From Candidatus Onthoplasma faecipullorum (GTDB taxonomy: Bacteria; Bacillota; Clostridia; Christensenellales; UBA1242), in the NCBI GenBank assembly GCA_019120295.1, contig DWVI01000009.1, forward strand, positions 1 to 64,000: DNA of 64,000 nucleotides, given 5' to 3'. Under the pieces are notes generated by a model. That model was not told the DNA's origin, did no database searches, and saw only the letters and a list, made by a program, of their open reading frames with translations. Within the stretch, counting starts at the first letter, position 1; each line of letters begins with the position of its first letter. Positions 36,515-46,700 of this stretch are shown piece after piece. A program made the translations under genes and the position numbers.

Positions 36515-37690
36515 CTAAATTTTCTTTTTTAATTTAAATTTAAATAGTGGTTTTGTTTTTTCTTCAATTATATTTATTCCGCTAGCCTTTTCTTTTGCTG
36601 TTTGTTTATCAACGTTTATAACCACCCCAATTGCGGACATAAACACCAAAAGTGATGTGCTTCCTGCACTAATGAATGGAAGTGGAAGTCCTGTTGGTGG
36701 AATTGAACCTGTTACAACTGCAATATTAAGTATCACCTGTATGCTAATTATTGCACCAATACCAAAGCATAGAAAAGCGGAAAATTTGTTGTTAGCACGC
36801 ATACCAACTTTAAAAATTGTAACAATTAAAACGACAAATAGCGCCATCAACACCAAACAACCAACAAATCCTAGTTCTTCCGCTATGATTGAGAAAATAA
36901 AATCGGACTCACTAAATGGCAAAAAAAGTTCTGCTTGGCGCGAATTAAATAGCCCCACTCCCCAAAGTCCACCACTGCCTATTGCGTAAAGTGATTGAAT
37001 TAGTTGATAACCTTCGTCTAAGGGGTTCGCCCACGGGTTTAAAAACGCCACAATTCTACTAAGCCTATATGGTTCTATTAAAATTAGTACAACCACCAAA
37101 AGCGCTGCTGGAATTACTAGTATTCCAAACACTTTCAGTCGCATTCCGCCTATAAACATCATAAAAATGAGTGTGAAAGCAACGCACATTGTGATTGACA
37201 TGTTTGGCTCTAACATTATTAAGATGCAATAAATACCGCCTAATGATAAAGTTATTAAAATGTGTTTGAATTTTGATAATTTGTCGCCGTCTGATAGGTA
37301 ACCTGCCAAAAAGAAAACTAAGCAAAATTTGCTAATTTCACTCGGTTGCATTGTAAAACTACCTATTCCTATCCACCTTGTTGCGCCATAACTTGATTTT
37401 CCAAGCCCAGGAATAAATACGAGTGCCAAAAATACAAGTCCAACTATGTAGAAAACCCAATAAAATTTTTTGTAAACTTTATTGTTTATGAATTGGACAA
37501 TAACCATACCAACTAGTCCAATAATTACGCCTGTTATTTGCTTTTTTAGGTAGAAAAATTGGTCGTTATATTGAACAGTTGCAGAGTATTTGCTTGCACT
37601 ATACACCATCACGCAACCAAATATGGTTAAAATAAGTGTAAGAACAACTAAAATAATACTATTTTTTCGTGCATTCAGTTTCATAACCAT
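36515..37690 (-). CDS. ftsW: Septal peptidoglycan polymerase FtsW
   Basis: 391 residues, about ten membrane helices of the SEDS family. Diagnostic segments: GLWGVGLFNSRQAELFLPFSESDFIF and PPTGLPLPFISAGSTSLLVFM. With the partner transpeptidase it polymerises lipid II at the septum. Two ATG codons compete (37690 and 37684); GGTGA is better placed for the second. The gene overlaps the end of murD by about 30 nt. Confidence 0.93.
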   Translation of the reverse strand: MVMKLNARKNSIILVVLTLILTIFGCVMVYSASKYSATVQYNDQFFYLKKQITGVIIGLVGMVIVQFINNKVYKKFYWVFYIVGLVFLALVFIPGLGKSSYGATRWIGIGSFTMQPSEISKFCLVFFLAGYLSDGDKLSKFKHILITLSLGGIYCILIMLEPNMSITMCVAFTLIFMMFIGGMRLKVFGILVIPAALLVVVLILIEPYRLSRIVAFLNPWANPLDEGYQLIQSLYAIGSGGLWGVGLFNSRQAELFLPFSESDFIFSIIAEELGFVGCLVLMALFVVLIVTIFKVGMRANNKFSAFLCFGIGAIISIQVILNIAVVTGSIPPTGLPLPFISAGSTSLLVFMSAIGVVINVDKQTAKEKASGINIIEEKTKPLFKFKLKKKI

Positions 37691-38969
37691 TCACCAATTC
37701 ATTAAAATGTTTTCCGCGCTCAATGTAGTTTGAATATTGGTCGTAACTTGCCGTTGCAGGGCTTAATAATATGTTATCATTTGGAATAGCATGTGATATT
37801 GCTGTATTAAACGCATCGGTTAAATTTTCGCATTTTGAGTAGTCAAATCTATCATTATTTGCTTCTTCTAATTTATCTTTTATCTCGCCGTAAAACACAA
37901 CATATTTCACTCGTTTATTAAGTTTTATAAAAAGGTCGGTATAATCTAACATTTTATTTGAACCACCAAGTATTAGTATTATTGCGCCCTTCACCGCTTC
38001 AACCGACGCTAATGTGGACGCTATGTTCGTTGATTTGCTATCGTTTATAAATCTAATTTTGTTTATTACTCCCACTTCTTCAATCCTAAAATGTTCAGGC
38101 ACATAATTAATCAAGGCTTTTCTAATTTGTTCTGGAGTTATTTTGTAGATATAGCCAAAGCAAATTGCACACATCACATTTGCAATGTTATGTTTTCCTG
38201 TTAAATTTAATTCGTTTACTGCTACAATTTTATGTTCGTGTAAATATATGTAGCCTTCTTTTAAATAAACGTCCGCCGTGTGTTTTAGGGAATATGTAAC
38301 TTTTAATGTGTCGCTTGTAACATGAACGTTATCGTCTAAATTTATAACCGCATAATCGTTAGGTTTTAGATTTTTGAATATGCTCAATTTAAGGCGCGAA
38401 TAATTTTCCATGGTTTTATGGCGAATTAAATGGTCTGGTTCAATGTTTAAAACTGTTGCAACATGTGGCGAAAATTTGTTTGCATGTTCAAGCATAAATG
38501 AACTAACTTCAACCACTTTTATATAATTTTTCTTTTCCATTACCGCGCGAGATAAAGGATAGCCAATGTTTCCGCATGCCACCGCCTTTTTTTTCATTTT
38601 TAATATTTCGGTTACAAGTTCGGTTGTGGTGGTCTTTCCGTTTGTGCCTGTGATTGCCACATAGTTTTTACAAAAAAGGGACGCAAACTCAACTTCACTC
38701 ATAATAGTGATATTTTTTTCACTTGCTTTAAGTAAAAACTCGTTATCTAGCGGAATGGACGGAGAAACAATTATTAAATCAAATTGCTCTATTAAATTTT
38801 CATTTAATGAATTTAACATGAAGCAATTTTTAATTGTTTTACTTTTTAAAACTTCTATATTGTCGTCATACAAAAAGACGTTTGCGTGTTTTTTTATTAA
38901 AAGTTTGCTTGCCCACTCACCGGATACAGACAACCCATAGACCAAAACATTTAAATTTCTAAATTTCAT
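37659..38969 (-). CDS. murD: UDP-N-acetylmuramoylalanine--D-glutamate ligase
   Basis: 436 residues from the ATG at 38969, which has GGGATATATA before it; the frame extends 34 codons upstream as low-complexity Lys-rich sequence and is not believed. N-terminal VLVYGLSVSGEWAS binding loop, P-loop GTNGKTTTTELV, and INDSKSTNIASTLASVEA in the C-terminal half. It adds D-Glu to the murein precursor. Confidence 0.95.
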   Translation of the reverse strand: MKFRNLNVLVYGLSVSGEWASKLLIKKHANVFLYDDNIEVLKSKTIKNCFMLNSLNENLIEQFDLIIVSPSIPLDNEFLLKASEKNITIMSEVEFASLFCKNYVAITGTNGKTTTTELVTEILKMKKKAVACGNIGYPLSRAVMEKKNYIKVVEVSSFMLEHANKFSPHVATVLNIEPDHLIRHKTMENYSRLKLSIFKNLKPNDYAVINLDDNVHVTSDTLKVTYSLKHTADVYLKEGYIYLHEHKIVAVNELNLTGKHNIANVMCAICFGYIYKITPEQIRKALINYVPEHFRIEEVGVINKIRFINDSKSTNIASTLASVEAVKGAIILILGGSNKMLDYTDLFIKLNKRVKYVVFYGEIKDKLEEANNDRFDYSKCENLTDAFNTAISHAIPNDNILLSPATASYDQYSNYIERGKHFNELVNGYETECTKK

Positions 38970-39147
38970 TATATATCCCTTTTTTTGAAAAATTTTATAA
39001 AAATTGCATTTTTTACACGATTTTTTTAGTTTTTTTGATATTTTATTTGAAATCTTGATAAATTTTTCCAAATTATGCCATATTTAAACTTTTATTTTTA
39101 TTTTAGTAAACTTTCATATATACCCTATTTTTTTAAAATAAAATTTA

Positions 39148-40146
39148 TTACAACAAATAGAAAATAATACAAATTACGCCAATACATGCAGTGATAGACG
39201 AATAGATTGCAACAATTTTTGGCTCACTTAAATTGGACATTTGAAGGTGGTGATGAAAAGGTGCCATTTTAAAAATTCGCTTTTTCTTTAACTTAAATAC
39301 AACCACCTGCAAAATAACAGAAATCGCACTAAACACAAAACAAAAACCTAGTATTGGAATAATGAGTTCCATACCAATCAAACACGCGCTCGCACCAACG
39401 TAACCGCCAAGCATAAGTGAACCAACATCTCCCATAAAAATTGATGCCTTGCTTGTGTTAAACATTAAAAAGCCTAGTATTGCTCCAACAAACAGCATTG
39501 ATAAAACATTTATGTTTTGAATATCTGTTAGAATTTGACCAGTTTCACCGCCGTTATATAAATTAGTTGAAACAATAGTTGTGATTATTGTGAAAAATAT
39601 TAAGTAAAATAAAGTCACGTTTCCAGCAAGTCCGTCCAGACCGTCAGTTAAATTTACGCTGTTAGTTGTTGCCAGCAAAATAAAAATTACAATCGGAATA
39701 ATAAAAAATTTGGTGTCAAACGTAGTTTCCGTGAATGGCATAAACATATTTCCATTTACACTTGAAAAATAATAGATAAATATTGCAAATATGATTGATA
39801 TACCAAGTTGTCCAATAATCTTTTGATATGGTCTTAGCCCTAGGTTTTGTTTGTATTTAATTTTTAGGTAGTCGTCCATCAGCCCAAGCACTCCAAAAAA
39901 CACACTAACCATTAACACCATAAACCAATTAGTGTCAAACTTTAAAAATACTAACGCTAAAAATAGTGTAGTTAATATGAATACCACACCACCCATAGTT
40001 AATGTTCCGTTTTTATCTTTATGATTTTCAACGTAACCAAGTATCGTTTGACTTGCATGTTTTCGCTTAAAATATTGAATTATAAGTGGCATTAAAACAA
40101 GCGAAAGTGCAAACGAACTTAAAAACGCTAGCAACATTTTTATCAT
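39148..40146 (-). CDS. mraY: Phospho-N-acetylmuramoyl-pentapeptide transferase
   Basis: 332 residues with about ten membrane helices. Catalytic motifs: MDDYLK near residue 90, NLTDGLDGLAGN near 166, FMGDVGSLMLGG near 238 and PFHHHLQ near 295. It transfers phospho-MurNAc-pentapeptide to undecaprenyl phosphate, making lipid I. Its ATG overlaps the murE stop by 4 nt. Confidence 0.97.
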   Translation of the reverse strand: MIKMLLAFLSSFALSLVLMPLIIQYFKRKHASQTILGYVENHKDKNGTLTMGGVVFILTTLFLALVFLKFDTNWFMVLMVSVFFGVLGLMDDYLKIKYKQNLGLRPYQKIIGQLGISIIFAIFIYYFSSVNGNMFMPFTETTFDTKFFIIPIVIFILLATTNSVNLTDGLDGLAGNVTLFYLIFFTIITTIVSTNLYNGGETGQILTDIQNINVLSMLFVGAILGFLMFNTSKASIFMGDVGSLMLGGYVGASACLIGMELIIPILGFCFVFSAISVILQVVVFKLKKKRIFKMAPFHHHLQMSNLSEPKIVAIYSSITACIGVICIIFYLL

Positions 40147-41600
40147 GCTTTCATTTTGCCTTTTAAACTAAACTTAATGCAATTATTGACAACTTCAAAA
40201 TCGCTATACGGAAATTTCACACCTTTTATTTCTTGATAATTTTCTGCACCCTTTCCAAGAATGGCAACCACATCATATTCCTTTGCAATGGATAATGCAT
40301 ATTCAATTGCAGATTTTCTATCTGTGATGCGAATGAGTTTATCACTACTTACTCCACGCACTATATCGTCAATTATTAGTTCTGGATTTTCATTTCTAGG
40401 GTTATCGGTTGTAACAATCACATAATCACTCAAACTGAGCGCAACGTCGCACATCTCTCGGCGCTTTGTTTTATCACGATTGCCACCGCAACCAAACACT
40501 GTTATTATATTGTTTACAGGTAATTGTTTTATTGCCGTGAGAACATTTTTTATGCCGTCTGGTGTGTGCGCATAATCTATAACTGCGCTGAATTTATTTT
40601 CACAATTTATAACATTAAACCTACCAGGTATTACAAATTCGGTTTGTTTTATAACGCGCAAAATATCATAAATATTTATTCCAAGTTTAAATAGAATTGC
40701 AATTGCCATTAGCATATTTGAAATGTTGTATTCACCTATTAAATTTGTTTTAGCATGATAGGTTTTATCATTTATTGAAAACTCAAATTCTGTGCCCTGC
40801 ATGGTTACGCTTGTTGAAATAAGTTTAACGTCCGCGTCATGCCCAATTTTACAAATTTCTATGTTAGATTTTTTGGCAATAGTTGGTGCGTACTTGGCGT
40901 CCACATTTATAACACCTAATTTCGCGTGTTTATAATCAAAAAGGCTTGCCTTACAATTCACATAATTTTCCATTGTAAGGAAAAAATCTAAATGATCCTT
41001 TGTTATGTTTGTTAAACCTACCGCGTCAAAATAAATATTGTCGATTTTATTTAGCGCAATGGCGTGCGCACTAACTTCCATTATGCAGTATTCACACGCA
41101 TTATCTTCCATATCCCTAATTAGTTTATGCAAAACTATTGGGTCGGGAGTTGTAAGAGTTGGCGGAAGAAGAAGGCTTCCTATGTACACGCCTTCTGTGC
41201 CAATTAGCCCTGCTTTATGATTTAGAGCGGTTAAAATGTTATGAAGCAAGAGCGTGGTTGTGGTTTTGCCATTAGTGCCAGTTATTCCTATAAATTTCAT
41301 TTTTGATTTATAGGTTTCATAAAATGTTGAACTGATTTGCGACATTGCAATTCTAACATTTTCCACAAGTATCTGAGTGACGTCAACATCTAAAAACCTC
41401 TCAACCACCAAACATACCGCCCCATTGTTTATTGCCTGCTTAGCAAAGTTGTGACCGTCGTGTTTCATACCCTTAATGCAGAAATACATTCCAGAACTTA
41501 CCCTTTCTTCGCTATTTATTGTGAGTGCGTCAATATCTATATCGCGGTAATTTTTAATTCCCACAAATTTAAGGTTTGAAATAATATCATACAATTTCAT
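40143..41600 (-). CDS. murE: UDP-MurNAc-tripeptide ligase, meso-diaminopimelate type
   Basis: 485 residues. P-loop GITGTNGKTTTTLLL near residue 107, and in the C-terminal domain DNPRNENPELI. The DNPR form of this motif is characteristic of MurE that adds meso-diaminopimelate and not L-lysine, so the wall is predicted to be of the DAP type. GGGGGAATT precedes the ATG. murF, which normally acts next, is absent from the window. Confidence 0.95.
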   Translation of the reverse strand: MKLYDIISNLKFVGIKNYRDIDIDALTINSEERVSSGMYFCIKGMKHDGHNFAKQAINNGAVCLVVERFLDVDVTQILVENVRIAMSQISSTFYETYKSKMKFIGITGTNGKTTTTLLLHNILTALNHKAGLIGTEGVYIGSLLLPPTLTTPDPIVLHKLIRDMEDNACEYCIMEVSAHAIALNKIDNIYFDAVGLTNITKDHLDFFLTMENYVNCKASLFDYKHAKLGVINVDAKYAPTIAKKSNIEICKIGHDADVKLISTSVTMQGTEFEFSINDKTYHAKTNLIGEYNISNMLMAIAILFKLGINIYDILRVIKQTEFVIPGRFNVINCENKFSAVIDYAHTPDGIKNVLTAIKQLPVNNIITVFGCGGNRDKTKRREMCDVALSLSDYVIVTTDNPRNENPELIIDDIVRGVSSDKLIRITDRKSAIEYALSIAKEYDVVAILGKGAENYQEIKGVKFPYSDFEVVNNCIKFSLKGKMKA

Positions 41601-41680
41601 AATTCCCCCAATTCAATTAAACATAATATATCAAATATATTTTCAATTTTTACGCAGGGTATAAAATAAGACAAAATTTC

Positions 41681-43585
41681 TCAATTTGTGATTAAATACG
41701 CTATTTCACCCAAGTAAAGCAGTGTTCCTGATACAGGTAGTTGGCTTAAAACATACTCACCTTCATTTTCAATAATTGCATCAAGCCCAAGTTGCTTTAA
41801 TTTGGCACTAGCGTCGGCGAGCATCATTCCAACTAAGTTGGGCATTTCAATAGATGGCTTGTTTGTTAGTTGTGTTTCGTCGTTTGGCTCGATTGCTTTC
41901 ATTTCAAATATTCTACTAAAAATTTTTTGTCCCACTGGTTTTGCCACCACTCCACCATAATATGCACCTGCACTTGGTTCATTAACGCAAACAATCAAAA
42001 TATATTCTGGGTCGCTCGCTGGATATGTTCCAATAAAGCTAGATATGTATTTTCCGCTTGCTATTGCCCCATTTTCGTCGTATTTTTGTGCAGTTCCAGT
42101 TTTTCCGCCTATATCATAACCTGGAATAAACGTCATATTTCCTTCGCTGTTTATGTTATTTGCAAGCAGTGCATTTACCGTTTCTATTGTTGACTGCTTT
42201 AAATCAATATCTGTTGACGCGGTTGTGTGTTTATATAAAGTGTTTCCTTCCGATGAAATGTCTTCAACTAAGTAAGGTGTTAAATCTTTACCGGAACAAA
42301 TTTTTGCATAGACATTCACTAGTTGCAACTCGGTTACAGCGATTGCATGGCCAAAACCAATACGCGCTAAATCAACAATTTTAACCTGTTCTTTGGGCAT
42401 AATAATTCCGCTGGACTCACTTGCTATATCAACCCCAGTTTTTTCACCCAAACCAAAAAGTGATAAATAATCATAATAATTTTCAATGCCAAGCCTAAGT
42501 GCAAGGTTTACAAACACGCAGTTACAACTCTTTTCAAACGCTTCGGCGAGTGTGATGCTTCCATGTCCTGTGCTCTTCCAACATTTTATTGTTTCGCCGT
42601 CCACTGTGCACCTACCTGAGCAGAAAAAATGCTCGTCGACATTTGTTAAACCTTCATTGAGTGCTGCTGCAAGCGTTACAAGTTTGAATGTACTACCCGG
42701 TTCGTAAACATCTACCACTGTTGAATTTTTAGTCATTTGTTGAAGCGTAGATATATCATCACGCGGAACATTATTAAGGTCAAAACTAGGTAAACAACTC
42801 ATGGCTTTAATTGCACCAGACTTTGCATCAATAATTATTCCACTAACTCCAAGTGCTTTATTCTCAATGTATGCAGTTTGAAGTTCGCTCTCTAATATAG
42901 TTTGCATTTGCACGTCAATTGTGGTAACAATATCCGCTCCCGGCACACTTGGAATGTAATAACTAAGGCTATTTTCTATTTCTTTGCCCTGTGCGTTGGT
43001 TTGAGTTAGGCTTTTCCCGTCAACTCCCTTTAAATATTTATCGTAATACGCCTCTAACCCTGCTTGACCGATATTATCTATTGTGCAATAACCTAAAACC
43101 TGTGTGAGTAAACTTGAATATGGATAAACTCGCGCCACATTTTGTGATAGATAAACACCTTTATATTCGGTTAGTGATTTTGCAGTTGCTTCTTCAACCT
43201 GCATTTTTATTAAAATTTCACTAAAAGATTTGTTTGTAACTTTGCTATAAGCGGTTTCATAATCAATGTTTAATTTATTGCTAATTGCTTGTGCTAAACT
43301 CGCTGGCTCGGTAACGTTTCGCGCGCGGACATAGACGTCGTATGTTGTGATAGTGGTGGCTAGGCTCACACCGTTTGAGTCCAATATCTCACCGCGACGG
43401 CTGGATAATGGCAAATCTCTAAGCCACTCTTCCGCCGCCAACATTTGAAGGTGCTTGTTTGATATAATTTGCAAATAAAAAACGCGAATTGCAAGCGCTG
43501 TAAACAACGTTAAAATAATCAGCAAGATTGCCACAAAACGCCTTTCAAGCGAATAAATATTATAAAAAGTTTTAAATTTTTTCAT
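41681..43585 (-). CDS. Penicillin-binding protein 2 / FtsI-SpoVD type transpeptidase with PASTA domain
   Basis: 634 residues. Membrane helix at about 17-38; dimerisation domain; transpeptidase with STFK (Ser298), SCN at 353-355 and KTGTA at 495-499; one C-terminal PASTA domain from about 580 (MPNLVGMMLADASAKLKQLG). It cross-links septal murein with FtsW, or is the sporulation paralogue SpoVD, which shares this layout. No Shine-Dalgarno is seen; TATAAT (43591-43596) ends 5 nt before the ATG, again predicting a leaderless mRNA. Confidence 0.93.
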   Translation of the reverse strand: MKKFKTFYNIYSLERRFVAILLIILTLFTALAIRVFYLQIISNKHLQMLAAEEWLRDLPLSSRRGEILDSNGVSLATTITTYDVYVRARNVTEPASLAQAISNKLNIDYETAYSKVTNKSFSEILIKMQVEEATAKSLTEYKGVYLSQNVARVYPYSSLLTQVLGYCTIDNIGQAGLEAYYDKYLKGVDGKSLTQTNAQGKEIENSLSYYIPSVPGADIVTTIDVQMQTILESELQTAYIENKALGVSGIIIDAKSGAIKAMSCLPSFDLNNVPRDDISTLQQMTKNSTVVDVYEPGSTFKLVTLAAALNEGLTNVDEHFFCSGRCTVDGETIKCWKSTGHGSITLAEAFEKSCNCVFVNLALRLGIENYYDYLSLFGLGEKTGVDIASESSGIIMPKEQVKIVDLARIGFGHAIAVTELQLVNVYAKICSGKDLTPYLVEDISSEGNTLYKHTTASTDIDLKQSTIETVNALLANNINSEGNMTFIPGYDIGGKTGTAQKYDENGAIASGKYISSFIGTYPASDPEYILIVCVNEPSAGAYYGGVVAKPVGQKIFSRIFEMKAIEPNDETQLTNKPSIEMPNLVGMMLADASAKLKQLGLDAIIENEGEYVLSQLPVSGTLLYLGEIAYLITN

Positions 43586-43706
43586 ATCTAATTATATTTA
43601 TAAACAAATTCAATTAGAAGAAAAATTTTACATAGCACATTATTAATTTGAATGATATTAAATCACTAAAAATATATTGTTTTCAATCTGCATTTAAGAT
43701 ATAAAA

Positions 43707-43740
43707 AAGAAAAAGGCTGAAAATTTCAGCCTTTTTATAA
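43707..43740 (-). terminator. Terminator of the giant gene
   Basis: Stem AAAAAGGCTGAAA / TTTCAGCCTTTTT with A/T runs on both sides, 8 nt after the giant gene stop codon. It separates that gene from the division operon. Confidence 0.9.
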
Positions 43741-43747
43741 TAAACTA

Positions 43748-46700
43748 TTAAGTTGTTTCATCAGTTTGCGAAGTTTCAGTGTCTTCATAAAAGCCTGCTG
43801 TTGGAATTCTAAATCTAACTCTAAATGTGAGTGTATAAGAACTATATGTCGCCACATATTCAAGAGTAATTGAAGACTGTCCTTGTAACCCATTAAGTGT
43901 TTCTCTTCGCATAATTATAGAATTTTGTACACTCGTAGTGTCCGTATGACTAGTTGTTACTTCTCTTATTCCAGTAGGAGTTACATTTTCTTTAACTAAA
44001 TGATTTAATCCTGATGTACCATTAAGAGAGTAATTTTCCATACTATAAATCATTATAATACCTGATGTGCTAAACACTGAATCATTAAATGAAATTATTG
44101 TTATGTTATCGCTGTCATAGTTATAACTTGGATTTACTTGATAGTAATCCGCTTGAATACTTGACGAATAATCCATTTTAACTATTTGACTAGTTCCTTC
44201 TATATAATAGTAGGTTGACTGCAAATTGTATAATGAATTTGTTGTTCCAGTTGAACTGAATGTTACAGTGCGCAAATGATAGGTGTAATTAGTTGAATCG
44301 CCCGTGTTAACAGTAAGAGTTGCCAAATCCGTTGTTGATGGTGTTACTGTGAATGAGCCATTAGATGCTGTTGATGTTGAGTTATTATAAATGTGAGCCC
44401 AAGTGCTTACTGGAGTTCCTACACCTATAATTTGAACAGCCATTGCATCTTCTATTGAACTAAAGCCGTTTAATGAACTAATCTCACTTGATAAGAACAT
44501 ATCACCTAATGTTATATCGGTTGTGTTTGCTCTTATTTCTGTTGAAGCAACCAATCTAAATCCTACACCGTCTGTGTACGCTGGAATACCAATTTCACGC
44601 TCGCCACTATTCATTACGACGTCTAAATCTGCAACTAAACTATTGTTGAATTTAAGTGGAGTACTATTATTTCCAGAATTTGCAAGTAATTTTATACCAA
44701 ATCTACCATTTTCAATATAGTCTAAGCCTAATGTAACCACACCATTAGTTGAAGGTGTATCATCATCTAAACCAGAAATAATTCTAAATTGAATTGAATC
44801 AATATTTACAATGAAATCTCTAAAATCTACTATAGAATTGAAACTACTTGTAAATAATGAATTAATATTATTACTTGTATATCTGCTTGATATATTTATA
44901 TCATCGTTACCGTACTCATAAGAAATGTAAGTTTCTTCATTATCGCCTTCTAACCTTATTCCATAAATATTTTCCCTTGTTAGTTCATATCTTGTTGTGT
45001 TGTTAGAATCTTCACTAACAAAAGTAATATTTCCACCAATTATTTCAGACTCAATATACTTTTCACGGTTTGTATCTTCACCGTATTTGTATTTTTCCAT
45101 AACAATGTTGTAACTATTATCTTCATCTTTTTCCAAGTAAACTTCAAATATGTATGTTCCTTGTTCTTCTGTCGTTCCAGCGGCAGATTCGGCTGATAAA
45201 GTTGTTGTATAAGTGGTTTTATAATAGAATAAATCTAAATACTGTTCTCCATTATTATTATGTAAATTTGTGTCTACATTCACTGTGCTATCTTCTGCGC
45301 TTGTTACAGATTGATTGTTGTACACTAGATAAGTTACATAATAATTATCAGTTGAATTATTTAAATAAGTTAAATTTACTCTATAAACAACCAAATAATA
45401 TGTGCGGGTTGAACTCAACGATTGAGTTACACGTGGGAGTGTTACAGTGATGTTATTTCTATTGTTGGATATATCAACTGTTGCCGTTGCAGTTTGTATG
45501 TCATCTTCACTCGCCCCTTCAAATAATTCAACCGCATTAAAGTTATACTGATATTCTTCATAAGGTAAAATTAAATATTCTGTGCTTGGAGTTATAGAAC
45601 CAATATCATTATTAGTTCCAGTTACTCTATTGGTGTTAGACATGTACAACCCACTTTGAGTTGCCAAATCAGATGCATCAACTGCTAAATTTACAGTTGT
45701 GTTTGATGTGAAGCCTTCACCGTTGTTTCTTATAATTGCATTAGAACCTGCGGTTGCAATATATTCTAGATTAATAAAACCACGAATATTGATGTTCCAG
45801 TTTACGGTGTATGTGCCGTTGTCTGTGTCCACTGTTAATGGAACTATCAAAGTTCCGGTAATATCTTTTGGTAATATTATACTATAGTTTTCATTATCAA
45901 AAGTTACACCAAAATTAGATAACTCTCTTTCTATTGAAACGTTGCTTAATCTAATATCTGTGCCGGTTGTTCTATCTCTTAACTTTAATTGCAATGCTGT
46001 GTTGTATGTGATACCACCAAATTCTACTGTATTTATAATATCATCATTTCCTGCATTATACGACATTTCGTAGAAACCAGTTCCACTAGCGCCTGACGTA
46101 AGATTTGCATTTGTTAAAATGTAATTTGTGTTAAATGCTGAATTTCCACTTGGAAGAGTATTGCCATTTATAACAAATTCAAAATGAACATTTATATCAA
46201 AGTTATATTGCATAATAGCAACAACATAACCATTTCTATCTCTAACTTCAATGGTTAGCGTTACATACACAATATCGCCAACGGCATTGGTTTTGATTAT
46301 ATTTGTTGTGTCGTCATATTCAAATAAATCATTAGTAAGATTTACAATTTCATGCCTATCAGTTCCGCCAATGTTGTAATAAGATGAACCATCTGTTCTA
46401 ATACTTGCATTTTCAGCAGATAAACTTTTTGTGGTTGCATCTGTATTAGAGTCAATTTTTACGTCATTTAATAGGTATATTTCACTTGTTGCATACACTT
46501 GTTTGTGTGATGTTTGATAATCTGACGAAATAGTGTAGTTATACAAAATTACATTGTACGTATCATAAGATATCTTACCACCTGTTCCGTAGATTGTAAA
46601 CGTCATATCTAGCACGTCAAATGCCTGCATATTTTGCCTTGTTGCACTAATATAGAACCTGTTATCAGTGCCCAAACGAAGTTTTACAACTAGACGTTGT

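Noticed and set aside
38970..39071. Upstream extension of murD by 34 codons
   Set aside because: Lys-rich low-complexity residues with no ribosome site; the internal ATG has one and fits the family start.
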